This document shows, piece after piece, positions 16,952 through 26,785 of a stretch of DNA of 64,000 bases. Below the pieces are notes generated by a model. The model saw only the letters and a program-made list of their open reading frames with translations. It was not told where the DNA came from and made no database searches. Source of the stretch: Robertmurraya dakarensis (GTDB lineage: Bacteria > Bacillota > Bacilli > Bacillales > Cytobacillaceae); contig NZ_LT707409.1 in the NCBI RefSeq assembly GCF_900156875.1, forward strand, positions 1,208,961 to 1,272,960, given 5' to 3'. Both the position numbers and the translations under genes were made by a program. Every line of letters begins with the position of its first letter. Within the stretch, counting starts at the first letter, position 1.

Positions 16952-17737
16952 TTAATGAAACAAATCCTCATATTTATTAAATTCATTGGCACTCACTTGA
17001 ATCTCTTGGCATTTATGAACGAAGGGACATCTGCCGCAATCCGTTATAGACTTATCTTTATAATAGTTGTTAGGCTCTTCCAGCAGAATCTTCATATACT
17101 TAAGGTACATTATTCCTATCTCTAAATTCTCTGAAGTGGGTGTAATAGCGTGTCTTTTTCCGTCTAAAAGCGAAATGATTTCAATTTTATCAGGAAGCTT
17201 TCCAAACGCTTTATCTGAAAAAACAGATATAAGGTGATAATATAGTTGGATTAATTGCTCGTCGGCTTCCATCAGGTATTTTTTTATCGAGAATGACGTT
17301 ACCGACCATTCCGCTACTTCAAAAGTGACTGAAACTTGTGTTTCTAACTCCGCAATAAAAGTATTCAACTTTTGGTACAAAAATAACGGTGGCATCTGTT
17401 TTTTCTTCGACGGTAAAAACTTCAGCAGATGATCGGTCGTCTTGGCTAATATCATATAGTAATTTTCCTTTGATTCGAATAATTGCACATCTACATCTTT
17501 CCAATAGTGCTGTATTAATTTCATCAGATTCAAGGGTTTTTGTTCTTTGAGTGGAAGTTGATAAAAATGATGAACGATTCTATTGATAACAGATTGGACA
17601 ACATTTCTCCAATCGCTGTGGCTGGAATTCAGCATTAATATGTATTCATAGTAAAATGCATGTGGACATCTTATAAATGACTCTAAATGGTAGTCAGTCA
17701 TGGTTTTTATGGAGACATTCAGGTATTTGTTTGTCAT
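16952..17737 (-). CDS. Cas4/AddB-like cysteine-cluster protein without evident nuclease motif
   Basis: A 261-residue protein. The start resembles RecB/Cas4/AddB-type PD-(D/E)XK nucleases: HLESFIRCPHAFYYEYIL holds the first cysteine (about residue 24), and DCGRCPFVHKCQEI near residues 234-244 supplies three more, the four ligands that bind an iron-sulfur cluster in those families. QLIQLYYHLIS matches the QxxxY region. The expected catalytic stretch (G-x-x-D-R-I-D then D/E-x-K) is not visible between VTFEVAEWSV and that helix, so the nuclease may be inactive. AGGAGAG precedes ATG 17737. It is followed by the IDEAL-domain gene. Confidence 0.6.
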   Translation of the reverse strand: MTNKYLNVSIKTMTDYHLESFIRCPHAFYYEYILMLNSSHSDWRNVVQSVINRIVHHFYQLPLKEQKPLNLMKLIQHYWKDVDVQLFESKENYYMILAKTTDHLLKFLPSKKKQMPPLFLYQKLNTFIAELETQVSVTFEVAEWSVTSFSIKKYLMEADEQLIQLYYHLISVFSDKAFGKLPDKIEIISLLDGKRHAITPTSENLEIGIMYLKYMKILLEEPNNYYKDKSITDCGRCPFVHKCQEIQVSANEFNKYEDLFH

Positions 17738-17925
17738 GTTCTACTCTCCTCTTTATACATAATCAACATTTAAAGAACATCCTCCTTGTTCGTTCAAGAG
17801 GGTAATGTCTTAATCAAATTTTAAATGATAATGATTTTCAATGTCAATAATATGTGCAAAGGTTTAAAAAAATGAGGAAAAGTTTGATTAAAATAATGGG
17901 AAAATATCATTAGCTGTCTTTTTTA

Positions 17926-17969
17926 CAAAACAAAAAGAGTGCCTTAACGTTAGGCACCCCTTTTTGTAA
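17926..17969 (-). terminator. Terminator of the small lipoprotein gene
   Basis: GTGCCTAACG and its near-complement with flanking AAAA/TTTT form a stem on the minus strand. It ends in CTTTTTGTTTTG, about 35 bp after the lipoprotein stop. Confidence 0.75.
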
Positions 17970-18000
17970 ATATTATTATAAATTGTCTCCCACTTAGGGA

Positions 18001-18150
18001 TTATTCATCATCTATTTCGCCATCACCAATTTCATCTTCCTCTTCAATTTCCTCAATTTGTTCTCCTTCCTCTGGCATTTCTTCATCACCGCAGCCTGTT
18101 AATGAGAAAAGAAAGAAACTTAGGCACAATAATAAAAAGTACTTTTTCAT
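18001..18150 (-). CDS. Small acidic lipoprotein of 49 residues
   Basis: MKKYFLLLCLSFFLFSLTGC is a lipoprotein signal peptide with the lipobox LTGC (modified Cys at residue 20). The mature part is only about 30 residues and nearly all acidic: GDEEMPEEGEQIEEIEEEDE then IGDGEIDDE. AAGGAGGTT at eight to nine nt fixes ATG 18150, and a terminator follows. It would be a surface-anchored polyanionic peptide. It stands alone between the nuclease-like gene and the acyl-CoA synthetase gene. Function unknown; cation binding is only a guess. Confidence 0.75.
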   Translation of the reverse strand: MKKYFLLLCLSFFLFSLTGCGDEEMPEEGEQIEEIEEEDEIGDGEIDDE

Positions 18151-18228
18151 CTCTTGAAAACCTCCTTTTTATTATTTTTAACCTGCTTGTTGGAAATATG
18201 TAGGAAAATATGAAATAGGATTAAATTC

Positions 18229-20385
18229 TTATTTTTTATTAACAGTGCCTAACTTCGTAACACCCTCTTCTTCGGATAAAGTAATCAACCCATCCAAAGC
18301 CATAACACCCTCGCCTTTTGGCAGTACGACCAGTGGATTAATTTCTAATTCTTCCCACGGACCTTCTAAAGACTGTGCGATTTTTGAAATACTGGACAAG
18401 GTCTTCGCTAGCTCACTTATATCGAAAATTTGACCATTACGAACACCTGCTAAAAGCGGATAACACTTCAATTCTTGCAGCATCTCTAATGCTTCTTTTT
18501 CAGAAATCGGTGCTAATCGCTGGGATACATCCTTCATGATTTCCACATAAATACCCCCTAGCCCGCACAGAATAATCGGGCCAAACACTGGATCTTTCCG
18601 GATACTTACAATCATTTCCTGTTTTGGACTTTCAACCATTTCTTCTATAAGAACCCCATCTACTTTATCTGAAACATCATGACTTTCAGCATTGCTCATA
18701 ATTGTCTTGAAAGCTTCCCTCAAGGCAGCTTCATTTTTTATATTTAAAACCACCCCGCCTATATCACTTTTATGAGTAATCTCTTCCGATACAATCTTTG
18801 CTGCAACAGGGAATTTCAAATTCGAGAGGCCCTTGTCAATCTCATCTTCACGTTTTGCTACAAACCCTAAGGGAACTGGTATGTTGTGCTGAGCAAGCAG
18901 TTTTTTCACTTGTGGTTCTGTAACAGACTTCGTCCCTTTCAGAAGAGAATGTCTCTCCAAAGAGGAATTAGTATCATTCTCTACAGTTTGCAGTAGTTTT
19001 TGATAGCTTCTTTCATAGTCCAATAAGTACTTAGCTGCTTCAGCACCGCTTCTGATCGAACTGTAGGCAGGGATATGGTGTGCTGTTAAAAACTTTCTAA
19101 CTTCAGCAATACTTCGTTCTGGCCCAGTGGTAATGACAATAATCGGTTTGTCTGTCGTTTTCGAAACATCTACAATCTCTTGGGCGAACGTTAATCCTCC
19201 AGCATTTGTCCCAATAGGCAAATGCAGGACTATCATATCGACTTCTTCTGTCTCAACAAGAGTTTCGATGCAATGCTTATAAAGCCGAGGATTATAAAGC
19301 AAAGTTTGGCCAATATCTACCGGATTTGCGGCTGAACAGTAAAGTGGCACCTCTTCAAATAGTTTTTCCTGAGTAGCTGAAGATAATGGAATGAGATCAA
19401 AATCTAACTCCGCTAACTTATCAGCCAGCATAATGCCCGTTGCCCCTGAGATAACCACCGTTGCGACTCGATTTCCTTTTGGGCGTTTTCTGCCGCGGAA
19501 AGCTTTTATCGCATCTACCATTTCCTCAATCTCCTGTACATGAGTCAATCCTAAACTTTTTGCTGCCATACGAAACACTTCATTACTTCCTGTTAATGAT
19601 GCTGTATGGGATAGAGCGGCCCGCTGGCCCGCTTCAGATCTTCCCGCTTTTAAAATAATAATCGGCTTATGCTTTCGCAATGCCTTTTTTGAAATTTCCT
19701 CTAGTACTTTCCCATCTGGAACACCCTCGATATAGGTGGCTATAATATTCGTTTCCTCTTCTTCCACCAAGAAATCAATGAAGTCTAGTGAGGTGAGATC
19801 CATTTGGTTCCCGGATGTGAGGCCATAGTTAAATCCAATATTTTCTTCCATCGCTGTCGACAAAAGAGTGATACAAGTAGCACCGCTTTGACAAACAACT
19901 CCAACATCACCATCCACAATTTCCATCCTGCCAAGCGGTGTAAAACTTAAGAGAATTCTATTTTTTAAATTATAGGTTCCAATTGTATTGGGTCCCACTG
20001 CACGGATACCATTTTCTTGGCAAAGTGCAAGAATTTCATTTTGCTTCTGAAGGCCTTCCGCGCCTTTTTCTGCGAATCCACTAGAAAAAATAACAACATA
20101 TTTCACTTTTTTCGCAATACAATCATGAATCGCATTTTCGACAAGATGCGAAGCAACAGCAATAATGACGGCATCAACAGAATCAGGGATGTCCGCTAAA
20201 GAGGGATAACAGGGGTATCCTTCGACAGATTGATATCTCGGATTCACTCCGTATACCTTCCCTTTAAAACCTCCATCCACAAAATTTTTAATGGCCGTAT
20301 TACCTATTGACCCTTCCGTTCTTGACACGCCAATGACAGCAACAGAATCAGGATTTAACAGCTGGTACAAATTCGGATTGCTCAT
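18229..20385 (-). CDS. ADP-forming acyl-CoA synthetase (acetate-CoA ligase family)
   Basis: A 718-residue single-chain fusion of the alpha- and beta-type parts of NDP-forming acyl-CoA synthetases, which join a carboxylic acid to CoA with ATP going to ADP. The CoA-binding domain starts at SVAVIGVSRTEGSIGNTAIK. The succinyl-CoA-synthetase-like domain shows VVCQSGATCITLL and the likely phospho-histidine in ALSHTASLTGSNEV. The C-terminal ATP-grasp part runs from LLKGTKSVTEPQVKKLLAQH through FPVAAKIVSEEITHKSDIGG to LEINPLVVLP. ATG 20385 has AGGAGGT nine nt upstream. It is the last gene of a four-gene set with a flavin reductase, biotinyl carrier and flavin monooxygenase. Confidence 0.88.
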   Translation of the reverse strand: MSNPNLYQLLNPDSVAVIGVSRTEGSIGNTAIKNFVDGGFKGKVYGVNPRYQSVEGYPCYPSLADIPDSVDAVIIAVASHLVENAIHDCIAKKVKYVVIFSSGFAEKGAEGLQKQNEILALCQENGIRAVGPNTIGTYNLKNRILLSFTPLGRMEIVDGDVGVVCQSGATCITLLSTAMEENIGFNYGLTSGNQMDLTSLDFIDFLVEEEETNIIATYIEGVPDGKVLEEISKKALRKHKPIIILKAGRSEAGQRAALSHTASLTGSNEVFRMAAKSLGLTHVQEIEEMVDAIKAFRGRKRPKGNRVATVVISGATGIMLADKLAELDFDLIPLSSATQEKLFEEVPLYCSAANPVDIGQTLLYNPRLYKHCIETLVETEEVDMIVLHLPIGTNAGGLTFAQEIVDVSKTTDKPIIVITTGPERSIAEVRKFLTAHHIPAYSSIRSGAEAAKYLLDYERSYQKLLQTVENDTNSSLERHSLLKGTKSVTEPQVKKLLAQHNIPVPLGFVAKREDEIDKGLSNLKFPVAAKIVSEEITHKSDIGGVVLNIKNEAALREAFKTIMSNAESHDVSDKVDGVLIEEMVESPKQEMIVSIRKDPVFGPIILCGLGGIYVEIMKDVSQRLAPISEKEALEMLQELKCYPLLAGVRNGQIFDISELAKTLSSISKIAQSLEGPWEELEINPLVVLPKGEGVMALDGLITLSEEEGVTKLGTVNKK

Positions 20386-20515
20386 GAACAAATGACCTCC
20401 TCTATTTTTCCCATTTCACTAGGACAGTTACGACAGATTGGTAGTTTTCTAGCTTAAAGTGTTATCAAGAGAACACCTTCTTCCTTCCCGTTTCCTAATA
20501 TCTGTTCATTTTTAT

Positions 20516-22462
20516 TTAGCTGTACGTTAACTGCTCAACAACATCGTAGGCTTCACTGAAGCAATCACTAATTTTTCTCGGGCCGGCTCCGCTTCCTATT
20601 CTGAATAGATTCCTATTTTTGAAAGGATCGTTTGCATGAAAGCCTCGTGCCTGGATTATGAAATCAATGTTCTCTAACATTCCGGCTTTATTTGTTTGAT
20701 CCTGTTGATAATGAACATTGTGACCTTCGATAGAGGCAATATCACTATTTGATATGAATTCAATCGTAGTTTCTCGGATTTCCTGCATCATCACTTTTCG
20801 ATTAATAAAATCGATATTTGCACCAATGTCTTTTTTACCAGAACGACTGAGGACATATACCTTATTATTCTGTTCTGCCAGATAATGCGCAGCCTCTAAC
20901 CCAGCTCCTCTTGAACCAAGAACTAACACTCTTTTATTCTCAATTAAGGGCTTTTCTCGTAAAAGTTCTACTACATTAAAAACAGGGATATTCCCTTGTT
21001 CGTTTACCACATCATCTTTAGGTGTCATGCCTGTTGAAATAATAATCTTTGCATCAGAGTATTTCTTTATTTCTTCCTCATTGATGTGTTGATTTAGAAA
21101 TACTTTTACTCTTAATGAATCGATTTCATGAAGGAGATACTCTCTTGTGTAAAGCCATCTATGCTTATGGGGGGCTGCACTTGCAACATCGATCAATCCC
21201 CCTAATTCGCTGGAAGCTTCATAGATGCTGACCTCATGTCCTTTTTTTGCGGCAAAAACGGCAGCTGCAAGACCGGCAACACCACCGCCGACGATGACAA
21301 CCTTCTGCTTTTTCTCTATCCCCTTTATAAATGGTCCTAAAATGTTTTCCTTTCCTGCCCTAGGATTGACAGAGCAGCGAACAGGCAGGTGTGTGGACAC
21401 GCGTTCAACGCAGTAGCAACAAGAGGTACATTGATTAATGGAAGATACTTGATTACTTTCTACTTTTTTAACCCATTCTGGATCAGCCAATAACCCCCGG
21501 CCGATTGCAACGAAATCTGCTTTTCCTTCAGATAATGTTTCCTCAGCCATGTTTGGATTCCGTATCGCCCCGACTGCAATCACTGAAATCGAGACATTTT
21601 CCTTAATTTTCGCTGCAAGTGGAATTCTCCAACCATCTGGCAGCGGCATTGGTTCGACATTTCTTTCCATGGTTTCAAAAATAGAGGTAGATACATGAAT
21701 TGCAGCCGCTCCTGCTTTTTCGAAACATTGAGCCAGCTTGATCGACTCATCAATTTGCAAACCGCCCGGCACAAACTCATCGACACTAAATCGGACAATA
21801 ATAGGAAAGTTCCTGTCAACCTTCTCTCTTATACCCTTGATGATTTCTGTCACGATTCGAGCCCGATTTTCCGTACTCCCTCCGAATTCATCCTGCCTTC
21901 TATTCGAATAAGGAGAAAGAAAATTATTAAGAAGGTAACCATGTGCTGCGTGAAGTTCAACCCCATCATATCCCGCCAGCTTGGCACGATGCGCTGCCTT
22001 TACGAACTTTTCAATCATTTCATAGACCTCTTCAGTTTCCATTTCCCTCGGCACCGTTTTCATAACCTTACACGGGATACTCGATGCAGACACTGGCGTT
22101 GTCCCAATGATGCTTTTTGTTGTTTGTCTTCCCGCATGGTGAAGCTGTAGAAATGCTTTACAGCGGTATTTATGTATAACCTCCACTAACTGATTATGGC
22201 CGCTAATAAAACCGTGAGAATCAAGAAGCAATTGAGTTTGTGTACCTTTTCCTGTGTTCGAATCAACTCCCGTAAACTCAACGATGATTGCGCCCGGCCC
22301 GCCTTTTGCACGTTCTTCATAATAGCGAAGAAGAGGCTCTGTGACTTCACCGGCAATCGATGGCAAATTGGTTTCCATCGGCGGCATGATGATGCGATTT
22401 CTCAATTTCACATTCCCTATATAGCCTTCTGATAATAGGTTAGGAAAAATAATTTCCTCCAT
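20516..22462 (-). CDS. 2,4-dienoyl-CoA reductase-like flavin oxidoreductase
   Basis: A 648-residue enzyme with the FadH layout. Residues 1-370 form an old-yellow-enzyme barrel with FMN (RNRIIMPPMETN, QLHHAGRQTT, DGVELHAAHGYLLNNFLSPY). An iron-sulfur cysteine set follows (NQCTSCCYCVERVSTHLPVRC). Then come FAD- and NAD(P)-binding halves, VVIVGGGVAGLAAAVFAAKK and KRVLVLGSRGAGLEAAHYLA. Such enzymes reduce conjugated double bonds in enoyl-CoA or related compounds. AGGTGTTT precedes ATG 22462. Neighbours in the cluster include an acyl-CoA synthetase, so an unsaturated acyl-CoA is a reasonable substrate, but this is inference. Confidence 0.88.
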   Translation of the reverse strand: MEEIIFPNLLSEGYIGNVKLRNRIIMPPMETNLPSIAGEVTEPLLRYYEERAKGGPGAIIVEFTGVDSNTGKGTQTQLLLDSHGFISGHNQLVEVIHKYRCKAFLQLHHAGRQTTKSIIGTTPVSASSIPCKVMKTVPREMETEEVYEMIEKFVKAAHRAKLAGYDGVELHAAHGYLLNNFLSPYSNRRQDEFGGSTENRARIVTEIIKGIREKVDRNFPIIVRFSVDEFVPGGLQIDESIKLAQCFEKAGAAAIHVSTSIFETMERNVEPMPLPDGWRIPLAAKIKENVSISVIAVGAIRNPNMAEETLSEGKADFVAIGRGLLADPEWVKKVESNQVSSINQCTSCCYCVERVSTHLPVRCSVNPRAGKENILGPFIKGIEKKQKVVIVGGGVAGLAAAVFAAKKGHEVSIYEASSELGGLIDVASAAPHKHRWLYTREYLLHEIDSLRVKVFLNQHINEEEIKKYSDAKIIISTGMTPKDDVVNEQGNIPVFNVVELLREKPLIENKRVLVLGSRGAGLEAAHYLAEQNNKVYVLSRSGKKDIGANIDFINRKVMMQEIRETTIEFISNSDIASIEGHNVHYQQDQTNKAGMLENIDFIIQARGFHANDPFKNRNLFRIGSGAGPRKISDCFSEAYDVVEQLTYS

Positions 22463-22584
22463 GCGATAAACACCTCTTTTTATAAACTTTTATGCACTTC
22501 TAATTTTCAGAATATACTGTAAATTTAAAACAAACTTCCCCCTTTAAGAAAAAGGGAGAGAAGTTTTGTTAATTCCATATTGCA

Positions 22585-22797
22585 TTATTCAATCACAAGC
22601 AAAACATCGCCTTCGTTAACAAAGTCCCCTTCATTCACTTTGAGTTCCTTCACAGTTCCACTTGCTTCTGCTTCAATCGGAATTTCCATTTTCATTGATT
22701 CAAGAATCACTACTTCTTGCCCTTCCTGAACTTGGTCTCCTTCATTAACGACAATCTTCCATACAGTTCCTGCCATACTTGATATCACTTTACTCAT
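22585..22797 (-). CDS. Biotin/lipoyl carrier protein of 70 residues
   Basis: A single biotinyl domain with the biotin-accepting lysine in LESMKMEIPIEAEASG (E-S-M-K-M). It starts MSKVISSMAGTVWKIVVNEG and ends GDFVNEGDVLLVIE, the two symmetrical halves of the fold. It resembles the small biotin carboxyl carrier proteins of Bacillus. No biotin carboxylase or carboxyltransferase gene lies next to it, so it must use a partner elsewhere or serve another purpose. It sits 30 bp after the nitronate monooxygenase-like gene and before the flavin reductase, clearly in the same operon. Confidence 0.88.
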   Translation of the reverse strand: MSKVISSMAGTVWKIVVNEGDQVQEGQEVVILESMKMEIPIEAEASGTVKELKVNEGDFVNEGDVLLVIE

Positions 22798-22827
22798 ATT
22801 TCTTCCTCCTCATAGATCTAAATTTTA

Positions 22828-23727
22828 CTAGCTGCCTTTATATTCTTTTTCCAGCTGTTCTACAATTTGTGAAACGGACATAACGTCCTTGACTGCACCT
22901 ACACCTTGACCCGCTGACCAAATATTCTTCCAGCGCTTTTTCCGATTGACTCCAATATTGAATTCAGAGTGTGCAGGTAAATTGTCAGGATCTAAGCCCG
23001 CAGATACAATCGTTGGACGCAGGAAATTTGCAGGGATGCCCGTGATTGCTTTGGTTGTCATAACATCATCTGCGTCAACATCAATCAATGTGTTTTTATA
23101 TTCTATTTCAGCCATGCTTTCCTCAGAAGCTATGAATCTAGTACCCATATATACGAGATTGGCTCCAAGCACCTCAGCTGCTCGAATACTTGTGCCATCC
23201 ATTACACTTCCAGCTAAAACAACGATGCCATCATAAAATTCTCTTACTGCGCGGACAAATGCAAAAGGATTAACCCAGCCTGTATTTCCGCCGGCTCCAG
23301 CACAAAGAAGAATTAACCCATCTACCCCCAGATCAACTGCTTTTCGAGCATGTTGGAGAGTCGCCACATCCGCTAAAACTAAACCGCCGTATGAATGAAC
23401 AGCAGGTACAACCGCTTTAGGCGATCCGACACTGGAAATGACAATAGGAACCTGATACCGCTTTACTAATTCAAGTTCCTCTGAAAATCTTTCGCTGCGA
23501 ATGACCATATTCACCGCATATGGTGCTGCATCTGGTACATCAGCAAGACTGCTGGATATTTGTGATAACCATTGATCCAGTTCGTCTATGGTTCTAGGAT
23601 TAATAGCCGGAAAAGAGCCAATCACTCCACTGCGGCACGCATTAACCACTAGTTCCGGCCCAGAAACCCGAAACATTGGCGCAACAATCACAGGAACTGA
23701 AAGGTTATTGATTGTTTTTATATTCAT
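22828..23727 (-). CDS. Nitronate monooxygenase-type FMN oxidoreductase
   Basis: A 299-residue TIM-barrel flavoprotein of the nitronate monooxygenase / 2-nitropropane dioxygenase family, which also contains enoyl-ACP reductase FabK. Visible features are VPVIVAPMFRVSGPELVVNA at the N-terminus, VVLADVATLQHARKAVDLG-type strands, the FMN phosphate site GLILLCAGAGGNTGWVNPFA and VLAGSVMDGTSIRAAEVLGA, then YMGTRFIASEES. AGGAGGT precedes ATG 23727. It is the first gene of the four-gene set ending in the acyl-CoA synthetase. The family's real substrates vary, so function in this pathway is open. Confidence 0.85.
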   Translation of the reverse strand: MNIKTINNLSVPVIVAPMFRVSGPELVVNACRSGVIGSFPAINPRTIDELDQWLSQISSSLADVPDAAPYAVNMVIRSERFSEELELVKRYQVPIVISSVGSPKAVVPAVHSYGGLVLADVATLQHARKAVDLGVDGLILLCAGAGGNTGWVNPFAFVRAVREFYDGIVVLAGSVMDGTSIRAAEVLGANLVYMGTRFIASEESMAEIEYKNTLIDVDADDVMTTKAITGIPANFLRPTIVSAGLDPDNLPAHSEFNIGVNRKKRWKNIWSAGQGVGAVKDVMSVSQIVEQLEKEYKGS

Positions 23728-24165
23728 TTGAAATGAAACCTCCTCTTTAATATCGTTGACAACTTCAGATATGCCGCGGATATTAGCTGTTTTAGGGTAA
23801 ATATGTATAAATCTGGTAATTTCTAAATTATAAAATTAGGGTATAATTCGAATTAAGGGAATATACGGTAAATATCGTGTTAAAACATAGTTTTATAGAC
23901 GTGAGTATGGTAGAAACTGTAGATTAATTTTTTAAACACTAGCTGTTCTCACTAAAAGCAGAGGACATTCCTGTTGATCGTATTAACTAAGAATACCTAC
24001 CAATTGAAGTGTATACGTTACTAAAAAGATTACTTAATATTCACTATATTGTCAATAAACGGAATTATTAACAAGGATTTTATATCATTTTTTTAGAATA
24101 GTGCTTTCATTACGAATCTATCGTCTTAATTGCACAAAAAAAGAACCAGCAGGGAAGGTTCTTTT
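23728..24165. other. Intergenic region with terminator of the PAS-GGDEF gene
   Basis: This 438-bp AT-rich stretch should hold the promoter of the leftward four-gene set, but I find no good -35/-10 pair. Its right end is the terminator at 24136-24167. Nothing else stands out. Confidence 0.4.
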
Positions 24166-24167
24166 TT
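24136..24167 (-). terminator. Terminator of the PAS-GGDEF gene
   Basis: AAAAAAGAACC and GGTTCTTTTTT form an 11-bp stem with an 8-nt loop. The stem overlaps the last codon. Confidence 0.85.
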
Positions 24168-26559
24168 ATCTTGCATACACACTTATCCGATTGCGGCCAG
24201 TAGCTTTAGAATTATATAAGGCTCTGTCTGCTTGTACTATCAGCTCCTGAGCTTGGAGCTGCGGTGTAGGAATCAGTGTAGAAACACCTAAACTGATGGT
24301 CACATATGGGCAGACTTTTGAACCAATATGAGGAATCTTTAGGTCTTCTATCATTGAATGCAAACGTTTTGCAACAATAAGAGCATTTTCCTGGTCGGTT
24401 TCAGGAAGAATGATTGCGAATTCCTCCCCTCCGTACCGTGCTGCAAAATCTTTATGGTATTCTATAGATTTCTTTAAAGTCTGTGCAATCATTTTTAAAC
24501 ACTCATCACCGCCATGGTGGCCGTACGTATCGTTATAAGCTTTAAAATGGTCTATATCAAGCATAATTAACGAAAGCGGGATGGAGGTTTGACTTGCCGC
24601 TTTCCATTCTGCTTGCAGTACCTCATCAAAGTTACGACGGTTGGGAATCGCTGTAAGGCCGTCCATTTTCGATATTTCCTCAAGCCTTGCGTTCATTTCC
24701 TTTAATTTTTGTTCAGCTTCTTTTTGCTTGGTAACATCCCTTATAATACCTAGAATCGCACACTCTTGATCATATTTCATTTTTGTAATACTTAATTCTC
24801 CAATAAATGAACTGCCATCTAGGCGAATGCATCGCACCTCAGTACAAATTGGATCAGGGTTTTTCTGTTCTGAAAGTAAGTTTATCGTTTCACTCACTTT
24901 GCAGCGATCATCCTGATGAATGTAATGGATGAGCGGTTTCTGCAGAACACCCTCCATAGAAGAAGCCCCGACTAAATTCATAAACTTCTCGTTAATAAAC
25001 TTAAGTTTCTCTTCCCCATGAACAAATAATCCCTCAGGGTATAACTCAACTACACTGCGATAGCGCTGTTCACTCTCTTTAATGAGTTGTTCGCTGCGTT
25101 TTCGATCTGTAATATCGTGGACCATCCCAAGAGCAAATGCCTCTTCATGGTTTTTTAGAATCGTCATGGTTATATCAGAATAAAAAATATCGCTATTCTC
25201 TCTCACATATTTTTTTTCGACTTGATAGGAATCTCGTTCTCCATTTAAAAGTTGTGAGAATAACTGTTCTTCATCTTGACCAGTATTTAACCCCTCGCTT
25301 GCCTTACCGAACCAATCTAAATACGTTGTGTTTACCTCTAGCGCATTGCCTTGCCGGTTTAACACAACAATTCCAATTCCTGATTTTTCAAAAATTGCTT
25401 TAAATCGCTCATTGCTCTTTTGCAGTTCTTTCTCAATTTGGAGTTGTTCCGTAATATCCTTTGCCACAGCATAAAGACCGATTATCTTTTCTTCGAAGAT
25501 AATTGGTACCGAAGTCACATTAATAATGACCCTGTTCCCATTTTTCTTTTGTATGGTTAGGTGCAGCGTCTGAGGTTTTCCTTCAAGTGTATTTTTAAAA
25601 GCATCCTCTGCTTTCTTTAAATCTTCTAAGATAATTAAGGAACGAAACGACATTCTCAAAAATTCTTCCTCGTTATACCCTGTGATTCTCGTGCAAGTTT
25701 CATTTACTAGTATGAAGTTTCCATCCAGATTGATACCGTATACCGCATCTGGATTATATTGTATTAAACTTTTATACTGTGCTTCATTTTTTCTAATTGC
25801 TTCTTCAATTTGTTTTCTTTGCGTAATATTCGAAAAGAAAACTTGTATCACTTTTCTTCCTTGATACTCTAGCGGAACGGAAGAAAGTCTAACATCTATT
25901 ACATTACTTTGTAAATCTACTAGTTTTACATCATAAGGTTCTGGCTGCTGATTTGTGTTAACCATGTATTGAATTCGTTCTGAGACAATTTTTTTATAAT
26001 CATCATGAATATAGTCGAGAACTTGATCACCTAGCAAATCATGATAAGAATTTGCGCCTATTAATTTAACTCCTTCTTTATTGATAAAAAGAAGTGTCCC
26101 GTCCTCATGTATAGCCATTGGTTCAGGAGAGTTCCGAATCCATTTACGGTAGCGTTCTTCGCTATCTGCCAATTTAACACTTAATTTTTTTTGTTCTGTT
26201 ATATCTTGAATCTGAGATATAAAATAAGAAGGTTGGTCTTTATCATTTTTTACTAATGAAACACTCAGATGTCCCCATACTATATCCCCTGTTTTATGAA
26301 GGTAACGCTTTTCTGTTTCATAGAAAAGCTCATCCCCTTGTAGCAATTTATTAACACTTTGCAGGTCAGATTCTAAATCATCAGGATGAGTAACATCCTG
26401 AAAGGTCATTTGTTCAAATTCCTGCATTGAATAGCCAAGAATTCTACAAAGGGATGGGTTCACCTTTAACCACTGTCCTTCTGTAGAAACAATCGCCATC
26501 CCAATAGCGGCATATTTAAAAGCATTTAAAAATAAATGATCTTCATGAATTGGTTTCAT
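24166..26559 (-). CDS. Diguanylate cyclase with five PAS domains
   Basis: A 797-residue cytoplasmic sensor. Five PAS/PAC units of about 125 residues each fill positions 8-630; they are marked by repeats such as IAIVSTEGQWLKVNPS-like openings and the closing QDITEQKKL, SNITQRKQIEEA, KDITEQLQIEKE, HDITDRKRSEQL and RDVTKQKEAEQK. A short coiled coil leads to the GGDEF domain: DGLTAIPNRRNF, MLDIDHFKAYNDTYGHHGGD, and the intact catalytic RYGGEEFAIILPETD. It makes cyclic di-GMP from two GTP. I place the start at ATG 26559 after GGGGAT; the frame is open to 26634. There is no membrane segment, so it senses cytoplasmic signals. Confidence 0.9.
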   Translation of the reverse strand: MKPIHEDHLFLNAFKYAAIGMAIVSTEGQWLKVNPSLCRILGYSMQEFEQMTFQDVTHPDDLESDLQSVNKLLQGDELFYETEKRYLHKTGDIVWGHLSVSLVKNDKDQPSYFISQIQDITEQKKLSVKLADSEERYRKWIRNSPEPMAIHEDGTLLFINKEGVKLIGANSYHDLLGDQVLDYIHDDYKKIVSERIQYMVNTNQQPEPYDVKLVDLQSNVIDVRLSSVPLEYQGRKVIQVFFSNITQRKQIEEAIRKNEAQYKSLIQYNPDAVYGINLDGNFILVNETCTRITGYNEEEFLRMSFRSLIILEDLKKAEDAFKNTLEGKPQTLHLTIQKKNGNRVIINVTSVPIIFEEKIIGLYAVAKDITEQLQIEKELQKSNERFKAIFEKSGIGIVVLNRQGNALEVNTTYLDWFGKASEGLNTGQDEEQLFSQLLNGERDSYQVEKKYVRENSDIFYSDITMTILKNHEEAFALGMVHDITDRKRSEQLIKESEQRYRSVVELYPEGLFVHGEEKLKFINEKFMNLVGASSMEGVLQKPLIHYIHQDDRCKVSETINLLSEQKNPDPICTEVRCIRLDGSSFIGELSITKMKYDQECAILGIIRDVTKQKEAEQKLKEMNARLEEISKMDGLTAIPNRRNFDEVLQAEWKAASQTSIPLSLIMLDIDHFKAYNDTYGHHGGDECLKMIAQTLKKSIEYHKDFAARYGGEEFAIILPETDQENALIVAKRLHSMIEDLKIPHIGSKVCPYVTISLGVSTLIPTPQLQAQELIVQADRALYNSKATGRNRISVYAR

Positions 26560-26785
26560 TGGTTTATCCCCTAAGTCAATGTATATAACCCTATCATAGT
26601 TGAATTTAACTCTTCTGAACATACAAATTTCCATCTACTTATTAAAACTTTTCTACACTTTTTAGTATTGATATGAACTTGGGTGTTTGTAGAGGAAGTT
26701 GATGGCTAAAATGGAAAATAGTTTTTGCTGAAAGGGAAAATTTGATATAGTAAGCATAACCATATGCAGAAAGGAATCATACACA

